The notes: a model not told the origin generated them from the sequence alone. A stretch of DNA of 64,000 bases from Methylocystis rosea SV97 (GCF_000372845.1 NZ_KB889963.1:248001-312000); one strand, 5' to 3'; positions 28,058 to 37,337 are shown, numbered from the stretch's first letter. Translations and numbers: made by a program.

Positions 28058-28675
28058 GTGACGAAAAAACCAGCTCAAGTCCGGATAACGCAAAAAAAGA
28101 CCGTCCACATGTATGCGGAGCTTTGGCACGCATCGAAGTGCGTCTTGGAGAGAGGTATTGAGAACGAGAAAGGCTCCTCCTGGCAATTTCTTTCCAGCAT
28201 CGTTTTAACTGCTTTTGCGTTCGAGGCTTATCTCAATCACGTTGGCAAGAGCTTGATAGCTTGTTGGGAAAGTGTTGAGCCTTTGCCGCCGCCAAAGAAG
28301 TTCAACCTCATTTGCGAACTTCTAAAGGTGGACTTTCATGGAGAGGCCGGCAAACGGCCCGTGCAAACACTTACCCAACTGCAAGATTTCAGGAACCTAA
28401 TGGCTCACGGCAAAACTGAGCAGATCGAACCTCAGCCTTTCCTATGTGATGCCAAGCATGCAGACGCTCGGCTAGGCCAAAGGCCTTTAGCGAACTGGGA
28501 ACGCCTCATTCGAACCAAAGACTTTGCCGAACGCGCGCGAGTCGACGTTGAAGAAGTTCTGAAGACAGTACATGCCGCGCGCCCGAAGCCAAAAGAATCG
28601 CTGTTTTCGTTTGGCGTCGGGAGTGGGAGCGCAGTCGTTGTCGAGAACGATGGACGGAACACTATGCGAAAGTAG
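28058..28675 (+). CDS. HEPN-like domain protein, unknown
   Basis: A 205-residue protein starting at GTG 28058 (a TTG two codons earlier is the alternative). Features are a helical block SIVLTAFAFEAYLNHVGKSL (about 50-70) and FRNLMAHGKTE (about 111-121), which contains R-N-L-M-A-H, the R-x4-H arrangement of HEPN domains. HEPN proteins are often RNases of toxin-antitoxin or phage-defence systems, but many are not catalytic. Base composition is visibly more AT-rich than in neighbouring genes, suggesting acquisition by transfer. No nucleotidyltransferase (MNT) partner is adjacent; the frameshifted HTH gene lies just upstream. Function is therefore open. Confidence 0.55.
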   Translation: MTKKPAQVRITQKKTVHMYAELWHASKCVLERGIENEKGSSWQFLSSIVLTAFAFEAYLNHVGKSLIACWESVEPLPPPKKFNLICELLKVDFHGEAGKRPVQTLTQLQDFRNLMAHGKTEQIEPQPFLCDAKHADARLGQRPLANWERLIRTKDFAERARVDVEEVLKTVHAARPKPKESLFSFGVGSGSAVVVENDGRNTMRK

Positions 28676-28735
28676 CTCTTGCAGAGTGCGAAATGCTTAC
28701 AGCTGTGTGGGAGCAGAATCCTTCTCACACCTCAC

Positions 28736-28940
28736 CGGCAGATCGCCGTCGCCCAACAGCCGCCGCGTGGCGCGCATGCATTCCTCCATCGTCACTGCGG
28801 CGACGCGGCCGTTGCGCTCATCGAGGAAGCTCGGCTCGAATCCATCGAATTGCAGATTTGACCAGCTGGCTCGCGATCTTCGTCTAAGCGTCGAAGCGCC
28901 GATGAGGAACTATCGGCCTTGTCCAATTCCTCCTAGCCAG
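28736..28940 (-). pseudogene. Decayed copy of the M16 peptidase C-terminus
   Basis: This stretch aligns base for base with 31145-31380, the 3' end of the intact M16 gene, in the same orientation. Shared blocks include GCAGATCGCCGTCGCC, TCCTCCATCGTCAC, CAGCTGGCTCGCGATCTTCG (the intact gene has one base different) and CCTTGTCCAATTC. The copy has substitutions, small deletions and in-frame stops, so it is not expressed as a peptidase. It marks the right side of the low-GC patch. The rest of 28676-29019 shows no gene. Confidence 0.75.
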
Positions 28941-29019
28941 ACCTCGGCGATGATTAACGTGTTCGCCGAAACGAATCCGCGCTCGCCAGTTTCTTCGTTA
29001 CTGCAACGCGCGAGGTCTG

Positions 29020-31065
29020 CTACCCCGCCGGCTCCGCAAATCCCCGTTGCCGTAGCAGCGGCTCCACCGTCGGCATCCGCCCGCGAAAGGCCACATAGGC
29101 GTCCGCCGCGTCCTGCCTTCCGCCCGCGGCGTAGATGTGATCGTGCAGGCGCTGCGCGACCTCGGGCGCGAAGGGGTCGCCCGTCTCCTTGAAGGCTTCG
29201 AAAGCGTCGGCGTCGAGCACTTCGGCCCAGAGATAGCTGTAATAGCCCGCCGAATAACCGTCGCCGGAGAAGATATGCGAGAAATGCGGCAGGCGGTGCC
29301 GCATGACGATTTCCGGCGGCATGGAAATTCGCGCGAGGCTGTCCGCCTCGAAGGCGCCGGCGTCGAAATCCGGCGCGACGCTTTGCGCGTGAATGTCGAG
29401 ATCGACATGGGCCGAGGCGCAGAACTCGACCGTCGCGAAGCCCTGATTGAAATGGCGCGAGGCGGTGATGCGCGCGACGAGATCATCGGGAATGGGCGCG
29501 CCCGTCTCGGCATGAAGCGCGAAGGTCTTCAGCACCGCCGGCTCCAGCAGCCAGTGCTCGTATAGCTGCGAGGGCAGCTCGACGAAATCGCGCGCGACAT
29601 TGGTGCCCGCGACCGAAGGATAGGTCACGTCCGACAGCATGCCATGCAAGCCATGGCCGAATTCGTGGAACAGCGTGCGAGCGTCGTCGAGGCTGAGCAG
29701 CGTTGGCGCGCCGTCGGCGCCTTTGGTGAAATTCATCACATTGACGATGATCGGCCTGGTTTCGCCAACGAGCTTGTGCTGCGCGCGGAAGTCCGACATC
29801 CAGGCGCCGCCCCGCTTCGACGGCCGCGCAAAATAATCGGCAAGGAACAGCGCGACATGCTTGCCGTTGCTGTCCAGCACATCGAAGGCGCGCACATCCG
29901 GATGGTAGAGCGACAAGCCCTTCTGCTCGACGAAGCGCAGGCCGAAGAGTTTTTGCGCGACGTCGAACGCCGCGGCGATCATGTTGTCGAGCTGGAAATA
30001 GGGACGCAGCGCGGCCTGATCGAGATCGTAGCGCTTCGCGCGCACGCGCTCGGCGTAATAGCGCCTGTCATGCGCCGCGACGTTGAAATTCGCGCCCTCT
30101 TCTTCGACCATCGCCTGGATCTGCGCGCGCTCCTCAGCGGCGCGCGTCAGCGCCGGCGCCCAGACGCGATCGATCAGTTCGCGCACGGCGGCCGGCGTCT
30201 TCGCCATGGAGTCGTCGAGTTTGAAAGCGGCGAAACTGTCGAAGCCGAGCAACTTCGCGCGCTCTTCGCGCAATTGCAGGATTTCGCGGATGAGCGGGCG
30301 GTTGTCGGTCGCGCCCGCATTCTCGCCGCGGCTCGCCCAGGCGCGAAACACCGTCTCGCGCAGATCGCGCCGCGTCGAGCTTTGCAGAAAGACTTCGGCG
30401 CTGGAGCGCGACAGCGTGACGCCATATTTGCCGGGCGATCCACGCTCCGCCGCAATGCGCGAAGCGCCGGCGCGAAAGTCGGGCGAGAGGCCGTCGAGAT
30501 CGCTTTTGTCGAGCAGCAGCAGCCATGATGATTCATCGGCCAGCACATTCTGCGAAAACTGCGTCGAGAGGCCCGCCAGCCGCTCGAGGATCGCTTTGAG
30601 ACGCGCCTTGTCGACGTCGTTCAGCTTCGCGCCGGCGCGCACGAAGTTCTTATAGGTCAGTTCGAGAACGCGGCGCTGCTCCGGCGTCAAATCAATCGCC
30701 TCGCGCGTCTCGTAAAGCGCCTCGATCCGGCGAAACAGCGCGGGATTCATGGAGATGTCGCTGGAGTGACGCGAAAAGGCGCCGGCCATATCGCGCTCGA
30801 TCGCCTGCAATTCGGGCGTCGTGTCTGTGGCGGCGAGATTCCAGAAGACCGCGCCGACATCGGTGAGAAGCCGCCCCGCCCGCTCCAGCGCGCCGATGAC
30901 ATTGTCGAAGGTCGGCGGCGACGGGTCATTGGCGATGCCGTCGATCTCCGCCTTGTGCTGGGCGAAGGCCGTTTCGAACGCCTCGCGGAAATGCGCGGGC
31001 GCGACCGCGTTGAAAGGCGGCAGGCCGAAAGGGCCGCTCCAGGCCATAAGGAGAGGGTTATCCAT
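29020..31065 (-). CDS. M3-family metallopeptidase (Dcp/oligopeptidase A type)
   Basis: A 681-residue zinc peptidase of normal Dcp/PrlC length. The zinc-binding HEFGHGLHGML motif lies at about 463-473, with the downstream Glu in DFVELPSQLYEHW. The N-terminal helical part (PPFNAVAPAHFREAFETAF) closes over the active-site channel, so the substrates are short peptides. There is no signal peptide, which suggests cytoplasmic degradation of peptides. It lies after the M16 pair on the same strand with a 46-base gap, forming a peptidase cluster. Confidence 0.93.
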   Translation of the reverse strand: MDNPLLMAWSGPFGLPPFNAVAPAHFREAFETAFAQHKAEIDGIANDPSPPTFDNVIGALERAGRLLTDVGAVFWNLAATDTTPELQAIERDMAGAFSRHSSDISMNPALFRRIEALYETREAIDLTPEQRRVLELTYKNFVRAGAKLNDVDKARLKAILERLAGLSTQFSQNVLADESSWLLLLDKSDLDGLSPDFRAGASRIAAERGSPGKYGVTLSRSSAEVFLQSSTRRDLRETVFRAWASRGENAGATDNRPLIREILQLREERAKLLGFDSFAAFKLDDSMAKTPAAVRELIDRVWAPALTRAAEERAQIQAMVEEEGANFNVAAHDRRYYAERVRAKRYDLDQAALRPYFQLDNMIAAAFDVAQKLFGLRFVEQKGLSLYHPDVRAFDVLDSNGKHVALFLADYFARPSKRGGAWMSDFRAQHKLVGETRPIIVNVMNFTKGADGAPTLLSLDDARTLFHEFGHGLHGMLSDVTYPSVAGTNVARDFVELPSQLYEHWLLEPAVLKTFALHAETGAPIPDDLVARITASRHFNQGFATVEFCASAHVDLDIHAQSVAPDFDAGAFEADSLARISMPPEIVMRHRLPHFSHIFSGDGYSAGYYSYLWAEVLDADAFEAFKETGDPFAPEVAQRLHDHIYAAGGRQDAADAYVAFRGRMPTVEPLLRQRGFAEPAG

Positions 31066-31111
31066 GACAATCTCTTAGCAAGATGCCGACCAGCGGCGGC
31101 GTGGCCGGCCG

Positions 31112-32395
31112 CTACACCCCCGCCGGCTTGCCCACCACCGTCACCAGCAGATCGCCGTCGCCGAGGAGCCGCTTCGCGCCGCGCTGACAATCCTCCATCG
31201 TCACCGCGGCGATCCGGCCATTGCGCTCGTCAAGGAAACTCGGCTCGAAACCATCGAGCTGCAGATTGACGAGCTGGCTCGCGATCTTCGTCGACGTGTC
31301 GAAGCGCAGCGCATAGGAGCCGATGAGAAATTTCTTCGCCTTGTCCAATTCGTCTTCGGTCGGACCGTCGGCGACGAAGTTTCTGAACTCTTCCTGGATC
31401 ACGCCGATCGCTTCGCCGGCGCGCTCGTTCTTGGTCGCGGCGGCGCCGATCAACATCGGGCAATGGTCATATTCGTTGAGATGCGAATAGACCGAATAGG
31501 CCATGCCGCGCTTTTCGCGCACCTCGCGGAACAGCCGCGACGTGAAGGTGCCGCCGCCCAGAATGTGATTGGCGACGACGACGGCGTAATAGTCGGGATC
31601 GTGCTTGGTGATCGACGGGCGTCCAAAGCGGATCGTCGATTGCGGCACGTCAAGATCGACGACTTGGCGCATGCCGACATTGGCGACTTCAATCTCCGGG
31701 ACGGGCGCGAGATCGTTTTGCAGCGCCAGCCCGCCGAACGTCGCGTCGAGCAGATCCGAGAGCGTCGTCGCGTCGATCGCGCCGACGACGCCGATCTTGA
31801 GATCGCGTCTCGCGATGAGCCGTTCGCGCAGGGCGATGAGGTCTTCGCGCGTGAGCGTGTCGATCGACGCAAGATCGCCGCGCACCGGGCGCCCATAGGG
31901 ATGGTTCGGGAAGGCCGCTTCGCGGAAGGCTTTCGACGCCATCGAGTCGGGGTCATTGGCGTCGCGCTTCAATTCCGCGGCGAGTTGGCTGCGCACGCGC
32001 GCGACGTCGCCGGCTTCGAGCCGCGCATCGTTGAGCGCGAGCTTCAAGAGGCCGAACGCCTTGTCGACATTGCGAGAGAGAGTCTGCAAATGGCCAGAGA
32101 TCGCGTCGCGATCGGCGCCAAAGCCAATATGAATCGCGAGATCGTCGATGGCGCGATGGAAGCCGCGCGCGTCATAAGGGCCGGCGCCTTCATCGAGCGT
32201 CGCCGCGAGCAGCGTCGCCAGTCCGGGCTTCTCGCGAGGATCCTGCGACGCGCCCCCGAGGATCGCGAATTCGAGCGCGACGAGCGGCACGGCGTGGCTT
32301 TCCACGAGCCAGGCCTCAAGGCCGGCCGGCGTCGTGATCCGCTGCACATGTTCGGCGCGGGAGGCGATGGTGACGATGGGCGCGTGAGCGGTCAT
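31112..32395 (-). CDS. M16 peptidase-like protein, non-catalytic subunit
   Basis: A 427-residue pitrilysin-fold protein. The N-terminal domain lacks the HxxEH zinc motif (the equivalent region reads ASQDPREKPGLATLLAATL), while the C-terminal domain has the Arg/Tyr pair LFREVREKRGMAYSVYSHL that helps position substrate. Such proteins act as partner of a catalytic M16 protein in a heterodimer; that partner is encoded just upstream at 32483-33808. No signal peptide is obvious. The end of this gene is the source or sister of the decayed fragment at 28736-28940. Confidence 0.9.
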   Translation of the reverse strand: MTAHAPIVTIASRAEHVQRITTPAGLEAWLVESHAVPLVALEFAILGGASQDPREKPGLATLLAATLDEGAGPYDARGFHRAIDDLAIHIGFGADRDAISGHLQTLSRNVDKAFGLLKLALNDARLEAGDVARVRSQLAAELKRDANDPDSMASKAFREAAFPNHPYGRPVRGDLASIDTLTREDLIALRERLIARRDLKIGVVGAIDATTLSDLLDATFGGLALQNDLAPVPEIEVANVGMRQVVDLDVPQSTIRFGRPSITKHDPDYYAVVVANHILGGGTFTSRLFREVREKRGMAYSVYSHLNEYDHCPMLIGAAATKNERAGEAIGVIQEEFRNFVADGPTEDELDKAKKFLIGSYALRFDTSTKIASQLVNLQLDGFEPSFLDERNGRIAAVTMEDCQRGAKRLLGDGDLLVTVVGKPAGV

Positions 32396-32438
32396 TTCAG
32401 TTCCTAACGGAGGTCGGCGGTAGGTTTTGGGCAGTCGA

Positions 32439-32470
32439 GTCAGGCGTCGGCTTTATGCCGACAACCTGAC
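32439..32470. repeat. Hairpin between the two M16 genes
   Basis: GTCAGG-GTCGGC and GCCGAC-CCTGAC pair around a TTTAT loop with one or two unpaired bases in each arm. No U-run follows on either strand, so it is not a standard terminator; it may stabilise or attenuate the shared transcript. Confidence 0.5.
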
Positions 32471-32482
32471 GCGATCGCCGTC

Positions 32483-33808
32483 TCAGGCCGGAAGCAGAAA
32501 GCCCGTGACGGCCCTGCGCTTGTCGAGCCATTTGCGCGCGGCGTTTTGCACGTCCTCGGCTGTCACCTTCTCCATGCGCTCGGGCCAGGCGACGACGTCG
32601 TCGATGGTGAGGCCGGTGGCCAGCGCCTCGCCATACCAGCGGGCAAGCGAGGCCTGGCTATCCTGCGCGTAGATGGCGTCGGCGATCAGCCGGGTCTTGG
32701 CGCGCTGCAAATGCTCCGCGTCAATCGGCTCCTCAGCGAAACGTCGCAGCACGCGATCGATCGCGACGTCGAGGTCCTGGAGCGAAACGTCCGGCGCGGG
32801 CGTCGCATAGACCCAAAGCCGCGTGTCGTCGACGGCGGAGCCCATGTAATATGCGCCGGCGCCGACCGCGACCTGCTCTTCGACGACCAGCGTGTCATAG
32901 AGCGCGCTCGTTGGTCCGCCGCCGAGCATATAAGCGAGCGTCTCCAGCGCCTCGGCTTCGCCGGGCTTCGCAGTGCTGTAGGACGGCACGAGATAGACCT
33001 GCTCATGCGCCGGCTGCTCGACTTTCTCATCGCGCAGCGTCACCAGACGGTGGGCGCGGTGCGGCGGCTCCTGCGCGCGGGCGCGCCGCGGCGGCGCGGC
33101 CTGCGCGGGAACCTTGCCGTAGGTGTCCTTGGCGAGACGTTCGACCTCGTCGGCCTCGACGTCGCCGGCGACGATCAGGATGGCGTTTTCCGGCGTATAG
33201 AAGCGTTGGTAATAGGCGAGCGCATGCGCGCGACCGAGCCCCTCGATCTCGTGATTCCAGCCGATGATCGGGATGCCGTAGGGATGATGGGCGAAGAGCG
33301 CCGCCTGTACCGCCTCGTCGAGCTGCGCCGACGGATCGCTGTCGGTGCGCATGCGGCGCTCCTCAAGCACCACGTCGCGTTCCGGATCGACGACCTCGTC
33401 GGTCAGAACCAGATTGCGCATGCGATCGGCCTCGAACGCCATCAGCGTGGCGAGATGCTCCTTGCCGATGCGCTGGAAATAGGCCGTGTAATCGTAGCTG
33501 GTGAAGGCGTTCTCCTGGCCGCCGAGTTCCGCGACAAGATTCGAGAACTCGCCCTGCGGATGCTCCGCCGTGCCCTTGAACATCAGATGTTCAAGAAAAT
33601 GCGCGATGCCCGACTGGCCGAGCGGGTCGTCGGCGGCGCCGTTTTTGTACCAGACCATATGCGTGACGACGGGCGTTCGCGCGTCCGGGATGACGACGAC
33701 CTCCATGCCGTTCCCAAGCGTGAAGCTCGTAATGCTCGCGCGCGCAGGCCCCGGCGCGGCTGCCCCTGGCGCAAGCGAAACGGCTGACGCCTTCGTCTCA
33801 AATGACAT
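32483..33808 (-). CDS. M16 zinc peptidase, catalytic subunit
   Basis: A 441-residue processing-peptidase-like protein. HFLEHLMFKGT (about 67-77) contains the inverted zinc motif HxxEH, and the third ligand Glu falls in the expected helix near VVLEERRMRTD. Family members degrade peptides in the periplasm or act like mitochondrial processing peptidase. It is first of a pair: the non-catalytic M16 gene follows after 87 bases. Upstream lies the lspA-adjacent gene, an order (lspA, unknown, M16, M16) seen in many alphaproteobacteria. Confidence 0.94.
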   Translation of the reverse strand: MSFETKASAVSLAPGAAAPGPARASITSFTLGNGMEVVVIPDARTPVVTHMVWYKNGAADDPLGQSGIAHFLEHLMFKGTAEHPQGEFSNLVAELGGQENAFTSYDYTAYFQRIGKEHLATLMAFEADRMRNLVLTDEVVDPERDVVLEERRMRTDSDPSAQLDEAVQAALFAHHPYGIPIIGWNHEIEGLGRAHALAYYQRFYTPENAILIVAGDVEADEVERLAKDTYGKVPAQAAPPRRARAQEPPHRAHRLVTLRDEKVEQPAHEQVYLVPSYSTAKPGEAEALETLAYMLGGGPTSALYDTLVVEEQVAVGAGAYYMGSAVDDTRLWVYATPAPDVSLQDLDVAIDRVLRRFAEEPIDAEHLQRAKTRLIADAIYAQDSQASLARWYGEALATGLTIDDVVAWPERMEKVTAEDVQNAARKWLDKRRAVTGFLLPA

Positions 33809-33872
33809 GAACGGCCTTTCCCGCGGCGGCGGCCGCGTCTCGGAGAGTGGTTTCTCCTATATAGGCCGTAAT

Positions 33873-34577
33873 TTAATTCTTGTCAGAACCTCTCAGGAAG
33901 CTCGGCATCATGCTCGACAGGCCGCCGCCGCTTGAACGGGCGACTGTACTTGGCGCGTTCGGATTGCCGGTCTGGGCGACGGGATCGGCGTCGGTGCCGC
34001 CACCAGCGCCCCAACTTAACGGATTCCACCAGCTCTTGCCGGACTTCTCGTTGTTATAACTGCTCAAGTCCTTCGTGGGTTGGCGATACCCATCCGGGGG
34101 TTCGACGAGCATCCGGCGCGGCGCCACGTCTGGCTCGGCAGCAGCGTTACGAGTGCGCGACGTGAGCACGCGTTGCAGGAAGCCCGGCTCATCGTCGGTT
34201 CCAGGCGCCGCTGTTGGACGCGGACCGCGGATGCGTTCGAGAAGGCCTTTCTTTTTTTCTTCGGGCGGCGCGTCGGGAACGCGCGCGTAGCGATCGGCGT
34301 TACGGCGGCGCTCCGATGAAAGTTCGGTTGGCCATTCGCCCGACCGGGCGCCCCGCTCGCGCGGCGCCGGGAGGTCGCCGGCGCTCGGCGGCAAAACGAG
34401 CTTGGGCCGTTCGCTATAATCGATTTTGCCGACGCCCTCGTCCGAAGACGCGCCGACCATCTCCATCATCGCCGACCATGTGGTTTTATCGTCGCCGGCT
34501 AAAGCTGGTGCGGCCTGGACCGCCGCGAGACCGGCGAGAGCGCAAAGGGCGCAGCGCTGCGACTGAGCAAGCTTCAT
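33873..34577 (-). CDS. Exported proline/serine-rich protein after lspA
   Basis: A 234-residue protein with a signal peptide (CALCALAGLAAVQAAPALA, cleavage about residue 27). The mature part is low complexity, rich in Pro, Arg, Ser and Gly, with KIDYSERPKLVLPPSAGDLPAP near residue 60 and KSWWNPLSWG near 190. In this gene order the position is normally taken by a DUF3035 protein, and the PKLVLPP segment is compatible with that family, although no lipobox is seen. It follows lspA by 100 bases and precedes the M16 pair. Confidence 0.65.
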   Translation of the reverse strand: MKLAQSQRCALCALAGLAAVQAAPALAGDDKTTWSAMMEMVGASSDEGVGKIDYSERPKLVLPPSAGDLPAPRERGARSGEWPTELSSERRRNADRYARVPDAPPEEKKKGLLERIRGPRPTAAPGTDDEPGFLQRVLTSRTRNAAAEPDVAPRRMLVEPPDGYRQPTKDLSSYNNEKSGKSWWNPLSWGAGGGTDADPVAQTGNPNAPSTVARSSGGGLSSMMPSFLRGSDKN

Positions 34578-34677
34578 CTTTCGGACTCCATTCGGGCTCC
34601 GGTTATATGCGGCTACATGGACGCGACTTATTGGCGATTTAGTGGCGAAGGCTGGGCCACGCTCGACCAGAGCGCGT

Positions 34678-35229
34678 TCAGGTCTCGGCGCGCCGCTCCT
34701 GGGGCAGGAAAAACCCCTCAATGACCAGCAGCGCGACGCCCGCCGTAATGAAGACATCGGCGAGATTAAACACGTAGTTAGCCAGAGGTCCGACGGGCAG
34801 GCTGGTGTGCAGGTAGAAGAAATCGGCGACCGCCCCCCGCGTGATGCGGTCGGCGGCGTTGCCGAGCGCGCCGCCGATAATCAGCCCGAGCGCCACAGCC
34901 GTCGCGCGGCTCTGCGTGCGCACCATCCAGATCGCCAGTCCGGCGATGATCGCGCCCTGCATGGTCAAGAGCGCGAGGCGGGTTAAGGTTTCGTGGGCAG
35001 GAAACAGCGAATAGGAGACGCCGTAGTTCCAGGACAATACGATGTCGAGGAACGGCGCAAGGCTCATCGGCGGCCGGGCGGCGACGTCAAATATATTCAG
35101 CATCCAGAATTTATGCGCCTGGTCGAACGCCAGAGCGGCGAGCGCCGCGGCAAGGCCGAGCACGCGAGGGGAAAGTCTGCCAGACAAGCGTGATCTCCAT
35201 GACGCCAACGCAGCATTAAGCCGGATCAA
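34678..35229 (-). CDS. lspA: Lipoprotein signal peptidase
   Basis: A 183-residue, four-helix membrane aspartyl protease that cleaves lipoprotein signal peptides after diacylation. The conserved blocks are LSWNYGVSYSLF, GGALGNAADRITRGAVADFFYLH (first catalytic Asp in NAADR) and FNLADVFITAGV (second catalytic Asp). The N-terminus carries an extra ~20 residues before the first helix. ileS, often immediately upstream of lspA, is not here. Confidence 0.95.
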   Translation of the reverse strand: MIRLNAALASWRSRLSGRLSPRVLGLAAALAALAFDQAHKFWMLNIFDVAARPPMSLAPFLDIVLSWNYGVSYSLFPAHETLTRLALLTMQGAIIAGLAIWMVRTQSRATAVALGLIIGGALGNAADRITRGAVADFFYLHTSLPVGPLANYVFNLADVFITAGVALLVIEGFFLPQERRAET

Positions 35230-35272
35230 TGCGAAAAAGAAAGCGCTCCCCGCTCATGCGCCGATCAGGCGA

Positions 35273-37075
35273 TCACTGGGCGACGATCACCGGTCCAGCC
35301 GGCTCGCGCCAGTCGATCCGGTAATTAAGGCCGGTGCGGATAAGATGAGTCGCACTGGCGCTCGAGGCGGCGAAATTTGCGGGAAACCCATCCAGAACGG
35401 AGCCGCCGAAGGCGTTGATCTGATAGCTCTGCCGGCCCAGATCGACGTAGAGCCATTCGGCCTTGAGGCTCCAGTTGCGGGCGACGGCGTATTCGAGCCC
35501 CGCGCCGGCGGTCCAGCCCGTCGCGAAGCCGGAATATGCGCCGGCCGAGCAATAGAAGTCGAGCGCGCAGAACTTGTTGCCGTCGCCGAGCGCCCCAAGC
35601 GCCGAGACCTGGCCATAGGCGAAGCCGCCGGTGACGTAGAGCATCACGTCGTCGCGCGGCAGAATCCCGAAGCGCCCGCGCACGGTCCCGAGCGACTCGA
35701 GCAGCCGCTTGGTGCTAGTGGCGAAATTCCGACGGTCGCCGAAGTCGACGGAAGCGCCGAACGAGCCCCCAATATTGGCGTAGGCGAAATCGGTCTCGAG
35801 ACCCGCGACGAGGAGCGGATGCAAGCGCCAGTTATAGCCGATCTGCCCGCCGCCGACGAAGCCCGCGATGTCCGAACGCTGCGCGAAGGGCGCCTTGAAT
35901 TCCGTCTGGAGGATCGCCGCTTCCGGCGAGCGCGCCGCGAGAGTCGTGTCTTTCGCCGCGCCGAAACCATAGCCGACATGGCTGCCGAGATAGACGCCGC
36001 GCCATTCATGCGGCTCGGCTTCCGCCCTGCCGAAGAACGGCCCGAAATTTCCAGCGCCGGTCGGATCGTCAGGCCCGCCAAAGCGGTAGCCCGCCTGCAA
36101 GAAAAAGCCATAGCGCTGCGAAAATGAGTAGATCGGCCTGGTCACGTTGTTGAAGAGGCGCTCGCCATGGTCCTTGCCTGGCGCGCTGAACTGCCAATAG
36201 CGGCCGCCGACGCCCACGCTGAAACGCGACGTCAGATCATAGGCGATGAGGCCTTCGAGCTGAAAACCGTCCCCCTTGCCCGACTGTTGCGCGCCTCGGA
36301 TTTCGGGACGAAAATTGTGATAGTCGGTGTTCCACAACCAGCTATGTATCCAGGCCGCTTCGAGCGATGCGCGCAGGCCCGGCACGAGTTCGATCTCGCC
36401 GCCGACGCCGACCCGCAGCGAGTTCCAAGCAACGTCGAAATCGAGCCCGTCCAGACTCGTCGGGTAAGGAACCCTGTTCGGCGGATCGGTCGAGCAAAAC
36501 TCCGTGCCGGCGAGAATTTGCGCACAGCCGAATGAATTCATCCGCTCATGGAAATTATTATAGCCAACGAAAGGACCGATCCTGACCGGCTGGCCGGTCG
36601 GCAATCTGGTCTCCACGACATTATAGCCCAGATCGACGGTGACATATTTGAGTGAGCCGCCGCTCTGGACATGGACAGTATTGCTATAGGGGCCCTTGGT
36701 CGCGGCGACGGTATCCTCGTCATTTAGCTTGCCGCTCGCAAGAGTCCCGCCGCCGAGAAAACCTTTAAGGAAGACGCCGCTCTCGTGGTCGACGCGAAAG
36801 AAGGTCTCGGCTGAATGCCCGGTCAAATCGCCGAAGGTGAGACGTGAAATCAAAAGTCCGGGGACCTGGGCGTCGTAGTAATCGTATTTATGGTTGCCCG
36901 AACTGAACCAGTAGCGGGTCCCAAATTCCACGCGCCACGGCGAAGCCGCCAATAGTGGCGGCGGCGCTTTCAAGACGAGCGGCGCCGGATCGTCGGCCTT
37001 GGCGGCGCCGGCGGCCAGGAGAGCCGTCACTAAAATAGCCGTCACTGAAATAAATGCGGAAAGCGTCTTGCGCAT
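35273..37075 (-). CDS. Outer membrane protein with two fused beta-barrel domains
   Basis: A 600-residue exported protein (signal peptide to about residue 27, ending GAAKA). Residues ~45-335 form one barrel (WRVEFGTRYWFSSGNHKYDY to YGFFLQAGYRFGG) and residues ~355-600 a second (WRGVYLGSHVGYGFGAAKDT, GGGQIGYNWRLHPLLVAGLETDFAYANIGG, ending GLNYRIDW). The second half is an Omp25/opacity-type porin as found singly in rhizobia-like bacteria. A linker of ~20 residues rich in Pro/Gly/Glu joins them. Role: surface structure or porin. It stands alone upstream of groES, divergent from it. Confidence 0.82.
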   Translation of the reverse strand: MRKTLSAFISVTAILVTALLAAGAAKADDPAPLVLKAPPPLLAASPWRVEFGTRYWFSSGNHKYDYYDAQVPGLLISRLTFGDLTGHSAETFFRVDHESGVFLKGFLGGGTLASGKLNDEDTVAATKGPYSNTVHVQSGGSLKYVTVDLGYNVVETRLPTGQPVRIGPFVGYNNFHERMNSFGCAQILAGTEFCSTDPPNRVPYPTSLDGLDFDVAWNSLRVGVGGEIELVPGLRASLEAAWIHSWLWNTDYHNFRPEIRGAQQSGKGDGFQLEGLIAYDLTSRFSVGVGGRYWQFSAPGKDHGERLFNNVTRPIYSFSQRYGFFLQAGYRFGGPDDPTGAGNFGPFFGRAEAEPHEWRGVYLGSHVGYGFGAAKDTTLAARSPEAAILQTEFKAPFAQRSDIAGFVGGGQIGYNWRLHPLLVAGLETDFAYANIGGSFGASVDFGDRRNFATSTKRLLESLGTVRGRFGILPRDDVMLYVTGGFAYGQVSALGALGDGNKFCALDFYCSAGAYSGFATGWTAGAGLEYAVARNWSLKAEWLYVDLGRQSYQINAFGGSVLDGFPANFAASSASATHLIRTGLNYRIDWREPAGPVIVAQ

Positions 37076-37337
37076 GCGGCGCCCCAGGCTTCGGCAGACG
37101 ATGGACGGCGATTGAGCCGGCCGCCAAGACGCACGACGCTGACGACGACGCTACAATTTAGATGGATGCTTATGATTTCTATTTTATTAAGTCCTGTCAA
37201 CGCTATAGCGGTCCGCGCAGAAACATAGCCGCCGCTCCGCCAGGCGCGGCGCCGACCCGCCTAATGCCTAAGATCAACCCTTAGGCCGCGCTGTAGCTGA
37301 ACGGCGACAGAACTGAAATTCTACGCCTGTCCCCAAC
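37076..37337. other. AT-richer gap before groES
   Basis: Part of a 393-base gap between the divergent outer membrane protein and groES genes. The segment 37140-37215 is noticeably AT-rich and probably holds the promoter of the outer membrane protein gene. No open frame or RNA gene was recognised. Confidence 0.5.

Noticed and set aside
27518-29019. Low-GC patch as an insertion sequence or prophage
   Set aside because: No transposase, integrase, terminal inverted repeats or attachment-site duplication were recognised; only two small genes and a decayed fragment.
32546-33787. 413-residue open frame antisense to the catalytic M16 gene
   Set aside because: Covers a gene with a clear HxxEH motif on the other strand; no family resemblance and no start signal.
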